Source: Rhodanobacteraceae bacterium
GTDB lineage: Bacteria > Pseudomonadota > Gammaproteobacteria > Xanthomonadales > SZUA-5
Length of the DNA: 64,000 nucleotides
NCBI GenBank assembly: GCA_016713135.1
Contig: JADJPR010000012.1
Span: forward strand, 62,001 to 126,000
Reading direction: 5' to 3'
Each line of letters opens with the position of its first letter. Position 1 is the stretch's first letter. Below the pieces are notes generated by a model, which ran no database searches, was not told where the DNA came from, and saw only the letters and a list, made by a program, of their open reading frames with translations. A program made the translations under genes and the position numbers. Positions 17,162 through 23,919 of the stretch are shown piece by piece.

Positions 17162-17213
17162 CCCGGTCGGAGCCATCTTACAATCCGCGTCATCGCCCAG
17201 ACCGTCCCGCCCC

Positions 17214-17588
17214 ATGTCCGCCAAAGGCCCCAACCACGCCAAGCTCGACCAGATCGTCGCCGCCAGCCGCAAGGCCGCCGAAGAGCGCGGGCACGGCTAC
17301 CGCGAGCAGGCGCTCAAGATGTACCCGTGGATCTGCGGCCGCTGCGGCCGCGAGTTCACCCGCATCAACCTCACCGAGCTGACCGTCCACCACCGCAACC
17401 ACGACCACGACTGCAACCCGCCCGACGGCAGTAACTGGGAACTCTTGTGCCTGTACTGCCATGACAACGAGCACCAGCGCCAGATCGAGCACGCGCTCGG
17501 TGGCGGCGGCCTGCTCGACGGCGCCGCCAAGCCGGCCGCGGCCACCCACAACCCGTTCGCGGCGTTGGCGGGGTTGATCAAGAAGTAG
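17214..17588 (+). CDS. yajD: YajD-type HNH nuclease
   Basis: This 124-aa protein is closely similar to E. coli YajD over its length. The block YPWICGRCGREF supplies a CxxC zinc pair, ELTVHHRNHDHDCNPPDGSN the HH/N catalytic core, and LLCLYCHDNEH the second CxxC and final His of the HNH fold. The C-terminus (FAALAGLIKK) is the typical YajD tail. It is a cytoplasmic zinc-containing nuclease-like protein with unknown physiological substrate. The start ATG at 17214 gives the family N-terminus. It is flanked by an inverted repeat upstream and REP-like palindromes downstream. Confidence 0.92.
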   Translation: MSAKGPNHAKLDQIVAASRKAAEERGHGYREQALKMYPWICGRCGREFTRINLTELTVHHRNHDHDCNPPDGSNWELLCLYCHDNEHQRQIEHALGGGGLLDGAAKPAAATHNPFAALAGLIKK

Positions 17589-17670
17589 CTCGGAGCTTGC
17601 TCCGCTGCAATACCGTAGAGCGGAGCTTGCTGCGATGCGCCAGCCGAGCAGGCTCGGCTCCTTCATTTCT
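17589..17670. repeat. GAGCGGAGCTTGCTCCGC-type REP-like palindromes
   Basis: Three imperfect palindromes sit in the gap between converging genes: GGAGCTTGCTCCGC, GAGCGGAGCTTGCTGCG and GAGCAGGCTCGGCTCC. Related GCCGAGCAAGCTCGGCTC motifs are at 31755-31805. They may act as a bidirectional terminator. Confidence 0.6.
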
Positions 17671-17677
17671 GCGGCGG

Positions 17678-18619
17678 CTAGTCGGTCGAATTGCCTTCGC
17701 CGCGGACCTTCCCGGCCGCCATCGGCACGCCGGTCAATTCAGTAGTCAAGGCGATCAGCTTTGCGCGCGCGGCGGCGTCGTTGGCTTGGGGATGCGGTGT
17801 GGCCAGGGTGGCGCCGTTGTAGAACGCGCCGGCCACGAGATCGGGTGCCGTGATCAGGCGCATGACCGCATCGCGGCCCTCGTCCACGGTGGTGCGCGGC
17901 TGCGCGCCGGCGCCCCGGACCATGGCGGTGTCCATCATCGTGGCCGGGTGCAGGGAGATCATGGTGATGCCGTCGGCGGCGAAAGCGGGAGCCAGTTCGA
18001 CGGTCATCGACACCTGCGCCAGCTTGCTCTGTCCGTAGCCGCGCGCATGCGCGCCGGGCTTTTCCAGCATCACGTCGTCGAAGTCGATCGGCGCGGCGCT
18101 CCGCGAGGCGACATTGACCACGCGCGACGGCGCCGCGGCGACAAGCGCCGGGCGCAATCGATGCACCAGCACCCACCCGGCGAGGTAGTTGACCGCAAAC
18201 TGCAGCTCATGGCCGTCGGCGCTGGTCTGGCGCGGCTGCGCGCCGGTGATCAGGACGCCGGCGTTGTTCACCAGCAGATCGAGCTTCTGATAGTCCTTCG
18301 CGATGGTGTCGGCGAACGCGCGCACGCCTTCCAGCGAGGCGAAATCGGCGCCGACGAAGCGTGCCGATCCAACCCCTGCCTCGGTGATTTCGGCAACCAA
18401 TGCCTGGCCGCGTTCGGCGTTGCGTCCGTGCACGATGACATGGGCACCTTGCGCCGCCAGCGCACGCGCCAGCTCCCGCCCAAGGCCATCGGTGGAGCCG
18501 GTGACCAGCACCGTCTTGCCTTTGTACGACAATGGCGCCGCGGTGTCCTGCGCGAGCACTGGAGCCGCCAGCGCGATCAGGGCCGCGAGGGTAAGGACGA
18601 GCAAACGCGCAATCCGCAT
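17678..18619 (-). CDS. SDR-family oxidoreductase with N-terminal signal peptide or anchor
   Basis: This 313-aa protein has a short-chain dehydrogenase domain: cofactor loop KTVLVTGSTDGLGRELA (TGxxxGxG), DFASLEG, LLVNNAGVL, the catalytic Ser in VVNVASRSA, and YGQSK (YxxxK). It resembles the retinol-dehydrogenase/WWOX-like 'classical' subgroup. Unusually, the domain is preceded by MRIARLLVLTLAALIALAAP VLAQ, which reads as a Sec signal peptide. The enzyme would then act in the periplasm or on the membrane, where NAD(P)H is not normally supplied. The ATG at 18619 opens this signal; the longer in-frame reading upstream contains a RAYT fragment. Converges with yajD. Confidence 0.88.
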   Translation of the reverse strand: MRIARLLVLTLAALIALAAPVLAQDTAAPLSYKGKTVLVTGSTDGLGRELARALAAQGAHVIVHGRNAERGQALVAEITEAGVGSARFVGADFASLEGVRAFADTIAKDYQKLDLLVNNAGVLITGAQPRQTSADGHELQFAVNYLAGWVLVHRLRPALVAAAPSRVVNVASRSAAPIDFDDVMLEKPGAHARGYGQSKLAQVSMTVELAPAFAADGITMISLHPATMMDTAMVRGAGAQPRTTVDEGRDAVMRLITAPDLVAGAFYNGATLATPHPQANDAAARAKLIALTTELTGVPMAAGKVRGEGNSTD

Positions 18620-18674
18620 GGCTGGGGCTCCGCCTGGTGTCGGGACGAGCATAGTCCCATTCCGCGGAGGTCCG

Positions 18675-18806
18675 ATGGCAGACGCTGGCGTGTATCTCGA
18701 CGACCTCATGCCCTTGCGCCGGGCGCTCCTCCACCCACTGGCGGCGACGCTCATGATCCGCGCCACTCGGCGGATCCCGCCCCTGCAGGACTCGGCGGAT
18801 GCACCG
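18675..18806 (-). pseudogene. RAYT (REP-associated tyrosine transposase) fragment
   Basis: Reverse-strand translation gives RCIRRVLQGRDPPSGADHER then RRQWVEERPAQ. It aligns with residues ~25-60 of the RAYT copy at 20842 (RCVRRAWLCGQDPLTGADHE, HRRQWVEDRLAQ), and the DNA is similar too. Only this ~130-bp piece remains, with no HUH or catalytic Tyr region. It abuts the antitoxin remnant at 18807, so insertion and decay of a RAYT unit probably removed the antitoxin N-terminus. Confidence 0.75.
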
Positions 18807-18889
18807 AGCGAGGGCTGGCGGAGGCCGATGCGGCCAAACTGATCCCGGTCGAGGAACTGCTGAAGGAATACGGGTTGACGGCAGGAGGG
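18807..18889 (+). pseudogene. C-terminal remnant of a ParD/CopG-like antitoxin
   Basis: GLAEADAAKLIPVEELLKEY is the typical tail of the antitoxin that precedes ParE toxins. No start codon or DNA-binding domain remains upstream, where the RAYT fragment begins. The frame runs without a stop into the ParE coding sequence. Confidence 0.6.
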
Positions 18890-19201
18890 GTGTACTGGAC
18901 ACCCGGAGCCCGTCGGCGTCTCAAGGAGATCGAGACCTACATCGCCGAACGCGGTTCGCCAGAGATCGCGCGCAGCGAGGCCGCACGGCTGATCCGGCGC
19001 ACAATGACCCTGCAGCAGCCACCGCTGACCGGCAAACGGCTGCGGCGATACGTGAACGCCGATGTGCGGCAATTGCTCGAACGACCGTATCGGCTGATCT
19101 ACCGCGTGACCGCCGAGCGCATCGAGATCATCACGGTGCTCGATTACCGTCAGCTGATGCCATCGGACCTGGAAGGACTGGGCCAGGCGCGCTGCAGCTG
19201 A
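18890..19201 (+). CDS. ParE/RelE-superfamily toxin, apparently without an intact antitoxin
   Basis: This ~103-aa protein has the compact RelE/ParE fold. VYWTPGARRRLKEIETYIAE forms the N-terminal strand and helix, followed by PLTGKRLRRYVNADVRQLLE, YRLIYRV and IEIITVLDYRQL. ParE proteins inhibit gyrase; the precise target is not readable. The likely start is GTG at 18890 right after GCAGGAGG, with TTG at 18875 as an alternative. The reading frame is open upstream into the antitoxin tail. The cognate antitoxin lacks its DNA-binding half, so the toxin is silent, poorly expressed or controlled in trans. Confidence 0.75.
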   Translation: MYWTPGARRRLKEIETYIAERGSPEIARSEAARLIRRTMTLQQPPLTGKRLRRYVNADVRQLLERPYRLIYRVTAERIEIITVLDYRQLMPSDLEGLGQARCS

Positions 19202-19347
19202 ACCGCGTTGCCGCCGACTTCAGACGCGGGTAGATCGGCCCCAGCTGGCGCGTGGTGGCGCCGTCCGGCCCAAGACCTTGGCGACGCGGGAATCGCTGAC
19301 GCCGGTGTCAGAATACGGAGGATCTGCGGGTGTCCTCGTTTTCCCCA

Positions 19348-19752
19348 TCAGGGTGAACGCGCCGGCACCCGCTCCAGCCGCCCCTTGCGCTTGACGATGT
19401 TCTTGTAGTCCCACTGGATCACGCGCGCCTTCTCCAGCCAACGCCGCAAGTCCGCGTCGAGCACCTCCGCGGCAGCGTTGTAGAACACCGAGGCGTCCTT
19501 GAACTTCTTGCCCAGCACATTCAGCCCTGCCTCCCCGAAGTCCGCGCCACTCCAGAACATCAGGCGGATACCGGGCTTCTCCCGGCTGTACCCGGCCACC
19601 GGATTGCCATCCAGGAACCACACCGGATGCCCATGCCAGACCTTGTTCGCGGCCTCGGGCAGGTATCGGTCGATCGCTTCCCCAAGCAGGACGCAAACCT
19701 CACGATGCGGCGGGTCTTGGCGCTGGTTGTAGAGGTGGGTGTCTGGATGCAT
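19348..19752 (-). CDS. DUF1801 / YdhG-like protein
   Basis: This 134-aa cytoplasmic protein shows the DUF1801 pattern: a helix ending YLPEAANKVWHGHPVWFLDG, then NPVAGYSREKPGIRLMFWSG, then a KDASVFYNAAAEVLDADLRR segment. It ends with a basic tail VKRKGRLERVPARSP. Family members (YdeI, YdhG, frataxin-like fold) have been linked to iron handling or peptide resistance without firm biochemistry. The start ATG at 19752 is preceded by GAGG; an ATG four codons upstream is possible. It converges with the ParE toxin. The DNA just upstream is the repeat carrying a truncated RAYT 5' end. Confidence 0.82.
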   Translation of the reverse strand: MHPDTHLYNQRQDPPHREVCVLLGEAIDRYLPEAANKVWHGHPVWFLDGNPVAGYSREKPGIRLMFWSGADFGEAGLNVLGKKFKDASVFYNAAAEVLDADLRRWLEKARVIQWDYKNIVKRKGRLERVPARSP

Positions 19753-19851
19753 GAGGTGCCTCATGGTGGCCGGGTGGCCGCCCGGGAGCGCAACGGTGTC
19801 CTTAGATCTGCCGGCTGCCAGTGTGCTCGATTTTCTTCCGGACGGAGCGGC

Positions 19852-19980
19852 AAAGCGAGGACACGGACGGAGCGGCAAAGCCGGCAAAGCGAGGACACGC
19901 ACGAATGGACGCGCGCGTCAGCGGTTTCCGACAGCCCACGCCAATCCGGCCGCGCCATGCTCCTCACATGACGCAGACTT
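19852..19980 (+). repeat. RAYT-associated repeat, copy A, with RAYT truncated after the start codon
   Basis: AAAGCGAGGACACGCACGAA leads into GGACGCGCGCGTCAGC, TTTCCGACAGCCCACGCCAA and a start ATGACGCAG. The ~100 bp before the ATG match the segment before the intact RAYT start at 20842. Here the similarity ends three codons into the gene, so this is the 5' stub of a deleted RAYT. Confidence 0.72.
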
Positions 19981-20006
19981 CCACGCGCTGCCACCCCAGC
20001 AGCCCG

Positions 20007-20585
20007 CTAACCTGCCGCGTTGACCTGCGCAACGATGTCCTCGACCGCAGCATCCAGTGATTTCCAGATTGCCTGCTGAACGCTCTGGCTCTCCAATGCG
20101 TAGGTGGTGACATAGCCAACGTGGCAGTTCAGCGCCCTTCTGCTCCGGTATCGCACGCCGTCGATCTCGATTTCCAGGTCCACCGACGCCAGGTCAACGC
20201 CACGCTTGGCGCTGCCGTCGGCGACTACGGCGGCGGCGTAGGACACCCCTGCCAACCCGGCCGGATTGAACCCGTTTTCCTCAATGCAGGCCTGGAACCG
20301 ATGCACCAGGATGGCATTGCCCGATACCCGCGTGGGCATCGCATGCTCCAGGCGCGTCTGCAGCGCCACGATCCGCGATGGGCTGAATGCCGCCTCGCCG
20401 ATCTCACGCCCCGGCACGGCCAGGCAGCGGGAGTTGAACTTCAGCTCATTGCCGGGTCGTTCGTCACTTATGTTCAACGACCCGGACGGGTTTCCTGCGG
20501 CGTCGACCAGCAGCGCCGACGGACCGGCGCAACCGACCAAACCCACGAGGACGACAGCAAGCGCGACAGGTGCGTGCACATTCAT
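20007..20585 (-). CDS. Putative lipoprotein of unknown function
   Basis: This 192-aa protein has a lipoprotein signal peptide: MNVHAPVALAVVLVGLVGCA, lipobox LVGC with Cys at about residue 19. The mature part contains GSLNISDERPGNELKF, conserved-looking Cys residues (NSRCLAVPG, QACIEENGF, NCHVGYV) and a C-terminal helix ending DIVAQVNAAG. No family was recognised. It is expected to be anchored in the envelope. It lies between two copies of the RAYT-associated repeat. The start at 20585 is chosen because it opens the signal peptide; an in-frame ATG 11 codons upstream would spoil it. Confidence 0.8.
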   Translation of the reverse strand: MNVHAPVALAVVLVGLVGCAGPSALLVDAAGNPSGSLNISDERPGNELKFNSRCLAVPGREIGEAAFSPSRIVALQTRLEHAMPTRVSGNAILVHRFQACIEENGFNPAGLAGVSYAAAVVADGSAKRGVDLASVDLEIEIDGVRYRSRRALNCHVGYVTTYALESQSVQQAIWKSLDAAVEDIVAQVNAAG

Positions 20586-20685
20586 TCGAAAATCAAGGGG
20601 TAGGAATTCCAAAGCCACTTTTCGCGCAGTGTACGCAGCGAACTCGTGCCGTCAAGGATCCGGCAAGCGGGCCGTAAGCAAAGCG

Positions 20686-20841
20686 AGGAAGCAAAGCGAG
20701 GACACGCACAAGCGAGCGCAAAGCGAGCACAAAGCGAGGACACGCACCACAAAGCGAGGACACGCACAAATCGGAGCTTTCGGACGCGCGCGTCAGCAAT
20801 TTCCGACAGCCCACGCCAATCCGGCCGCGCATGCTCCGCAC
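20686..20841 (+). repeat. RAYT-associated repeat, copy B, with tandem AAAGCGAGGACACGCAC units
   Basis: Several partial or complete copies of AAAGCGAGGACACGCAC (20690-20775) are followed by GGACGCGCGCGTCAGC, a short spacer, then TTTCCGACAGCCCACGCC, directly before the RAYT start. Compare copy A at 19852-19980. Confidence 0.75.
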
Positions 20842-21424
20842 ATGACGCAAGCCCGCTCTCTCTTGGTCCCTGCCAACGCTCACGGCGTCTATCACTGCGT
20901 GTCGCGCTGTGTACGCCGCGCTTGGCTCTGCGGGCAGGATCCGTTGACCGGCGCCGATCACGAGCATCGCCGGCAATGGGTCGAAGACCGCCTGGCGCAG
21001 TTGGCCGATCTCTACGCCGTCTCGATCTGGGCCTATGCCGTGATGAGCAATCACCTGCATGTGGTGATCGAGATGCACGTCGACATCGCCCGGTCCTGGA
21101 GTCCGAACGATGTCGCTACTCGCTGGCTGGGGCTGTATCCACCAGAGGAAGGCCAATTCGAAGCGACGAAGGCGCAGATCGTCGCGAACGATGCCCGGCT
21201 GGCGGTGCTGCGCGCGCGGCTCTGCAGCCTCTCGTGGTTCATGAAGTCACTCAGTGAGCCCATCGCCAGGCGCGCGAATGTGGACCCACAGCGTGCGCGC
21301 GGTCAAGTCTGAGCACGGCATCTGTCGCGTGATCGGCAGTGAGAGTGCGCTCCTCGACAAAGCCGCCGAGATCGGTCAGCGCTGGCTGCGCGGCCTGGGC
21401 GTGGCTCGTTCGCTCTCGAACTGA
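20842..21424 (+). pseudogene. RAYT transposase, internally deleted and frameshifted
   Basis: The N-terminal 140 residues are intact. They run from MTQARSLLVPANAHGVYHCV to LSWFMKSLSEPIARRAN and include the HUH motif in AVMSNHLHVVIEM. The expected block after ARRAN, which leads to the catalytic region and 'SQALLDE' helix of RAYTs, is missing. The first frame stops at 21312. A second frame resumes with GSESALLDKAAEIGQRWLRG, a RAYT C-terminal motif, and stops at 21424. RAYTs are single-copy HUH transposases that mobilise REP sequences. This copy is dead through a deletion. Confidence 0.82.
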
Positions 21425-21586
21425 GCGCGACAGGCCATCCTTTTCGGCGCCGCGGGCGCCTGGGGGCGTTGGCTTGCGCCGGCCCAACCCATTGAAACCA
21501 AGAAGTACTCAGCAGCGTATGGCGCGTGCCTCCGCGTTCGTTGGTTGTGGAATCGATGGATGTCCCAGCTTTTCGACCCGGTTCAC

Positions 21587-21822
21587 CTACTGGTCGGCGT
21601 CGATGCCCAGTTGACCCAGCACCGACGGCGGTCTTCCGGTGATTCGCCCTCGCTTGGTGGGATGCCACCGGCGGCCGGTGGCATCCACCAGTTCGATGTA
21701 CTCCCGCGTGGAAACGCAGGTCACCAGCCGGCCACAGGTGCTGAGGGTCGGCAGCAGGGCGGCAGTTTGACCGGCCGTCTGCGCGTGGCGAAGGTCTTCC
21801 TGGCCGGGACATGCCAGAAGTA
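21587..21822 (-). pseudogene. C-terminal RAYT fragment
   Basis: Reverse translation gives TCGRLVTCVSTREYIELVDA, TGRRWHPTKRGRITG and LGQLGIDADQ then stop. This is the YxELVDxTGR...KRG...LGID tail typical of RAYTs. No N-terminal half is attached. A similar YIELVEDTGRR piece lies at 31067-31137. Confidence 0.62.
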
Positions 21823-22021
21823 GGTCGGTTGTTGGGCTCCTCGTCCTAAGTTATCATGCAGTTAGCGGACATTCCGAACAACCTACGTTAACAGGTAGCA
21901 AAGTCGATGCGAGGGCGCGGAACTGCAACCAAGATCGTTGTTCTAATGCTCTCGTGGGAGTAGCCTGAGCGGATCGGCACGTGGCGAAGTGACGTCGCGC
22001 AACAAGACAACGGAGACCAGC
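21823..22021 (+). other. Upstream region of the AT-richer operon
   Basis: No gene is seen. Composition becomes less GC-rich from about 21850. It contains GTTAAC within ACCTACGTTAACAGGT (ACCT/AGGT arms) near 21883-21898. This could be a regulatory site for the following operon, but no convincing -35/-10 pair was recognised. Confidence 0.3.
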
Positions 22022-22192
22022 ATGAGCATTCCTAACAAGAGCACTGCATTCCGCAATGAACCTGTTTTCAGTTCAATCCGGGCAGCGGCAACACAAGTTG
22101 CGAAGGCCAAAGCAAATGCGCTCGCCCGGTCGCAGTCCGGCGCGATAAAACAAGTCAACCAAGCGCAGCACTCCGTCAAGAAGGCGTCGTAG
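22022..22192 (+). CDS. Small basic protein, first gene of the dGTPase/GHKL operon
   Basis: This 56-aa protein has a good ribosome site (ACGGAGACC, 5 nt before ATG) and ends 6 nt before the next ATG. It is rich in Ala, Lys, Gln and Ser. After FRNEPVFSSIR it consists of a single predicted amphipathic helix (AAATQVAKAKANALARSQSG and on) and ends VKKAS. There is no signal peptide, transmembrane segment or Cys. No family was recognised. Spacing, strand and lower GC tie it to the two genes that follow. It might be an accessory or inhibitor peptide of that system (inference). Confidence 0.6.
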   Translation: MSIPNKSTAFRNEPVFSSIRAAATQVAKAKANALARSQSGAIKQVNQAQHSVKKAS

Positions 22193-22198
22193 CACCGA

Positions 22199-23788
22199 AT
22201 GCCTGCCGTGCGCCCCGTCTTCTATCAAGCAGCGGACTATGAAAGGCCGCATGTTGACGATCATTCGGGGCGTAGCGGTGAGTCCAACGGATACCGCGAT
22301 CCGTTTAAGAAGGACGTAGGGCGCCTGGTTCACAGTGGTTGTTTCAGAAGATTGCAGGGAAAGATACAGCTCTATCCAGGCCTAGACAGCGACTTCTTTC
22401 GCAATCGACTAACCCACTCAATCGAAGTCGCCCAGATTGCGCGGTGCATTGTCCTGCGGATCAATGCTGGGCTTGCTAAGAAGCAGAAGGACGGCGAGCC
22501 CGGCTTGATCAGCGAGTCGCTCTTGGAGTTCGCTGGACTGGCGCCTGATCTGGGGCATCCCCCGTTTGGGCATACTGGTGAGAAAGCCTTGGCCGAATGC
22601 ATGGCGAAACTCACCGGCATGAAGGCCAGTTTCGAAGGCAATGCGCAAACCATTAGGATCCTGACCTTTCTGGAGCGCAAGGTCTCAAGTCAAGGGAGAT
22701 TCTCGTGGGGTCTCAACAATACGAACCGTGCGATAGCTTCTGTCCTGAAGTATGACAAGGAAATAAGTTCAAGTGTGGTTGGCATCCGCGATGAGGATAT
22801 CGCGGCGCATAGAGAGAAAGACTATGTCATCAAGGGATTTTATAGTGACGATGCGGCGGCGATTCGAAATGCCAAGATCGCAGCCGCAGGTTCTGAAGAT
22901 GATTGGACTAAGCTTGGGGGAAAGGTCGTTGAATGCGCGATAATGGATATTGCGGATGACATCGCTTATTCAACCTATGACCTGGAAGATTCTTTCCAAA
23001 GCGGCCTCCTGAACCCTAACGATATACTCAGAGACGCGTTCGAACTCGCAGAAGTGCTTTGCGGAGATGCGAACAAAGCGCTAAGGAAGGATTCTGAGTA
23101 TCTGAAGAAGAGCTTTGAACCGTTCACGCCGGAAGAGGTTTTTGAGGGGTTGATTGATATCTACCACATGCTGAATGGCGATCCAGCAGCCATGGAGCAG
23201 GAAGTCGAGCAAATAGTAGCGGCTCGGAGTTGGCCACAACATTCTCAAAACACGCACAGTGACCGAAAGGCGGCAGTTCGAGCATCGCTCCAAGCGCTCG
23301 CGGGAAACGCGCTGCATGAAGATTCGGTGTATCGGACTTTCGTAACGTCTTCGTTTGTCGGGTTCTTCGTTAACAAGGTGAAATTCTCGTTGAACCGCCC
23401 AAATCCGGCCTTCAGCAAGGTTTGGTTAGATCGGTCTAGTCGTCTGGTACTGGAGATTCTAAAGAATCTGACCTATCGCCTAGTTATCGGCTCACACCGA
23501 TTGCGGATCTATGAACGGCGCGGACTTGATATCGTCAAGCATGTCTTCGACGTGATCGCGAAACAACCGGCACTAATGCCGGACTATTTTTTTGAGTGGT
23601 ATAAGGCAACCACTGAATCCCACCTTCCGCCAACTAACCTCGAAGGCGAGGCAAGATTGCGCGGGGCCCGTGCCATTTCTGATTTTATCGCCAGCCTAAC
23701 CGACGGGCGAATGGTTGAACTGTATGCGAGGTTCACTTCTGAGGATCACCATACCATTTTCAAGCCGCCGGTTGATTCCCCGTTTTGA
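22199..23788 (+). CDS. dGTPase-family (HD superfamily) protein with altered HD motif
   Basis: This 529-aa protein belongs to the Dgt-type dNTP triphosphohydrolases. FRRLQGKIQLYPGLDSDFFR and NRLTHSIEVAQIARCIV give the first metal/substrate histidine. LAPDLGHPPFGHTGEKAL is the HD block, and MDIADDIAYSTYDLEDSF carries the last metal Asp. In active relatives the HD block reads AHDLGHPPFGH; here His is Pro (codon CCT, one base from CAT), so metal binding may be impaired. The C-terminal ~200 residues are helical with no other recognised motif. Codon use is visibly more AT-rich than neighbours. It ends in TTTTGAGC, and an in-frame TTG of the next gene overlaps its stop. Related dNTPases are known to deplete dNTPs during phage infection. 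Confidence 0.88.
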   Translation: MPAVRPVFYQAADYERPHVDDHSGRSGESNGYRDPFKKDVGRLVHSGCFRRLQGKIQLYPGLDSDFFRNRLTHSIEVAQIARCIVLRINAGLAKKQKDGEPGLISESLLEFAGLAPDLGHPPFGHTGEKALAECMAKLTGMKASFEGNAQTIRILTFLERKVSSQGRFSWGLNNTNRAIASVLKYDKEISSSVVGIRDEDIAAHREKDYVIKGFYSDDAAAIRNAKIAAAGSEDDWTKLGGKVVECAIMDIADDIAYSTYDLEDSFQSGLLNPNDILRDAFELAEVLCGDANKALRKDSEYLKKSFEPFTPEEVFEGLIDIYHMLNGDPAAMEQEVEQIVAARSWPQHSQNTHSDRKAAVRASLQALAGNALHEDSVYRTFVTSSFVGFFVNKVKFSLNRPNPAFSKVWLDRSSRLVLEILKNLTYRLVIGSHRLRIYERRGLDIVKHVFDVIAKQPALMPDYFFEWYKATTESHLPPTNLEGEARLRGARAISDFIASLTDGRMVELYARFTSEDHHTIFKPPVDSPF

Positions 23789-23919
23789 GCGAAATCAAGC
23801 GTTGTCGATCAGTCGAGGTCCGTAATTCTGGTAATCCGAGACACGGCAAGGGCGCCATTGTAGAAGAAGAGGGAGGACACCAGAGTCTTCGATCGGTATT
23901 TTTGGATTGGGATGAGACC

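Noticed and set aside
17597..18880. Plus-strand frame leading into the ParE toxin
   Set aside because: It lies antisense to the SDR gene. Only the last part (antitoxin tail and toxin) is protein-like.
20690..20775. AAAGCGAGGACACGCAC tandem units as a CRISPR array
   Set aside because: Units are only 17 bp, adjoin each other without unique spacers of constant length, and belong to a RAYT leader.
23785..23919. N-terminal 45-residue extension of the GHKL protein from TTG
   Set aside because: It overlaps the upstream stop and could be used, but the sequence is not domain-like and an ATG lies exactly before the conserved QTALFEDDYLL start. Kept as an alternative only.
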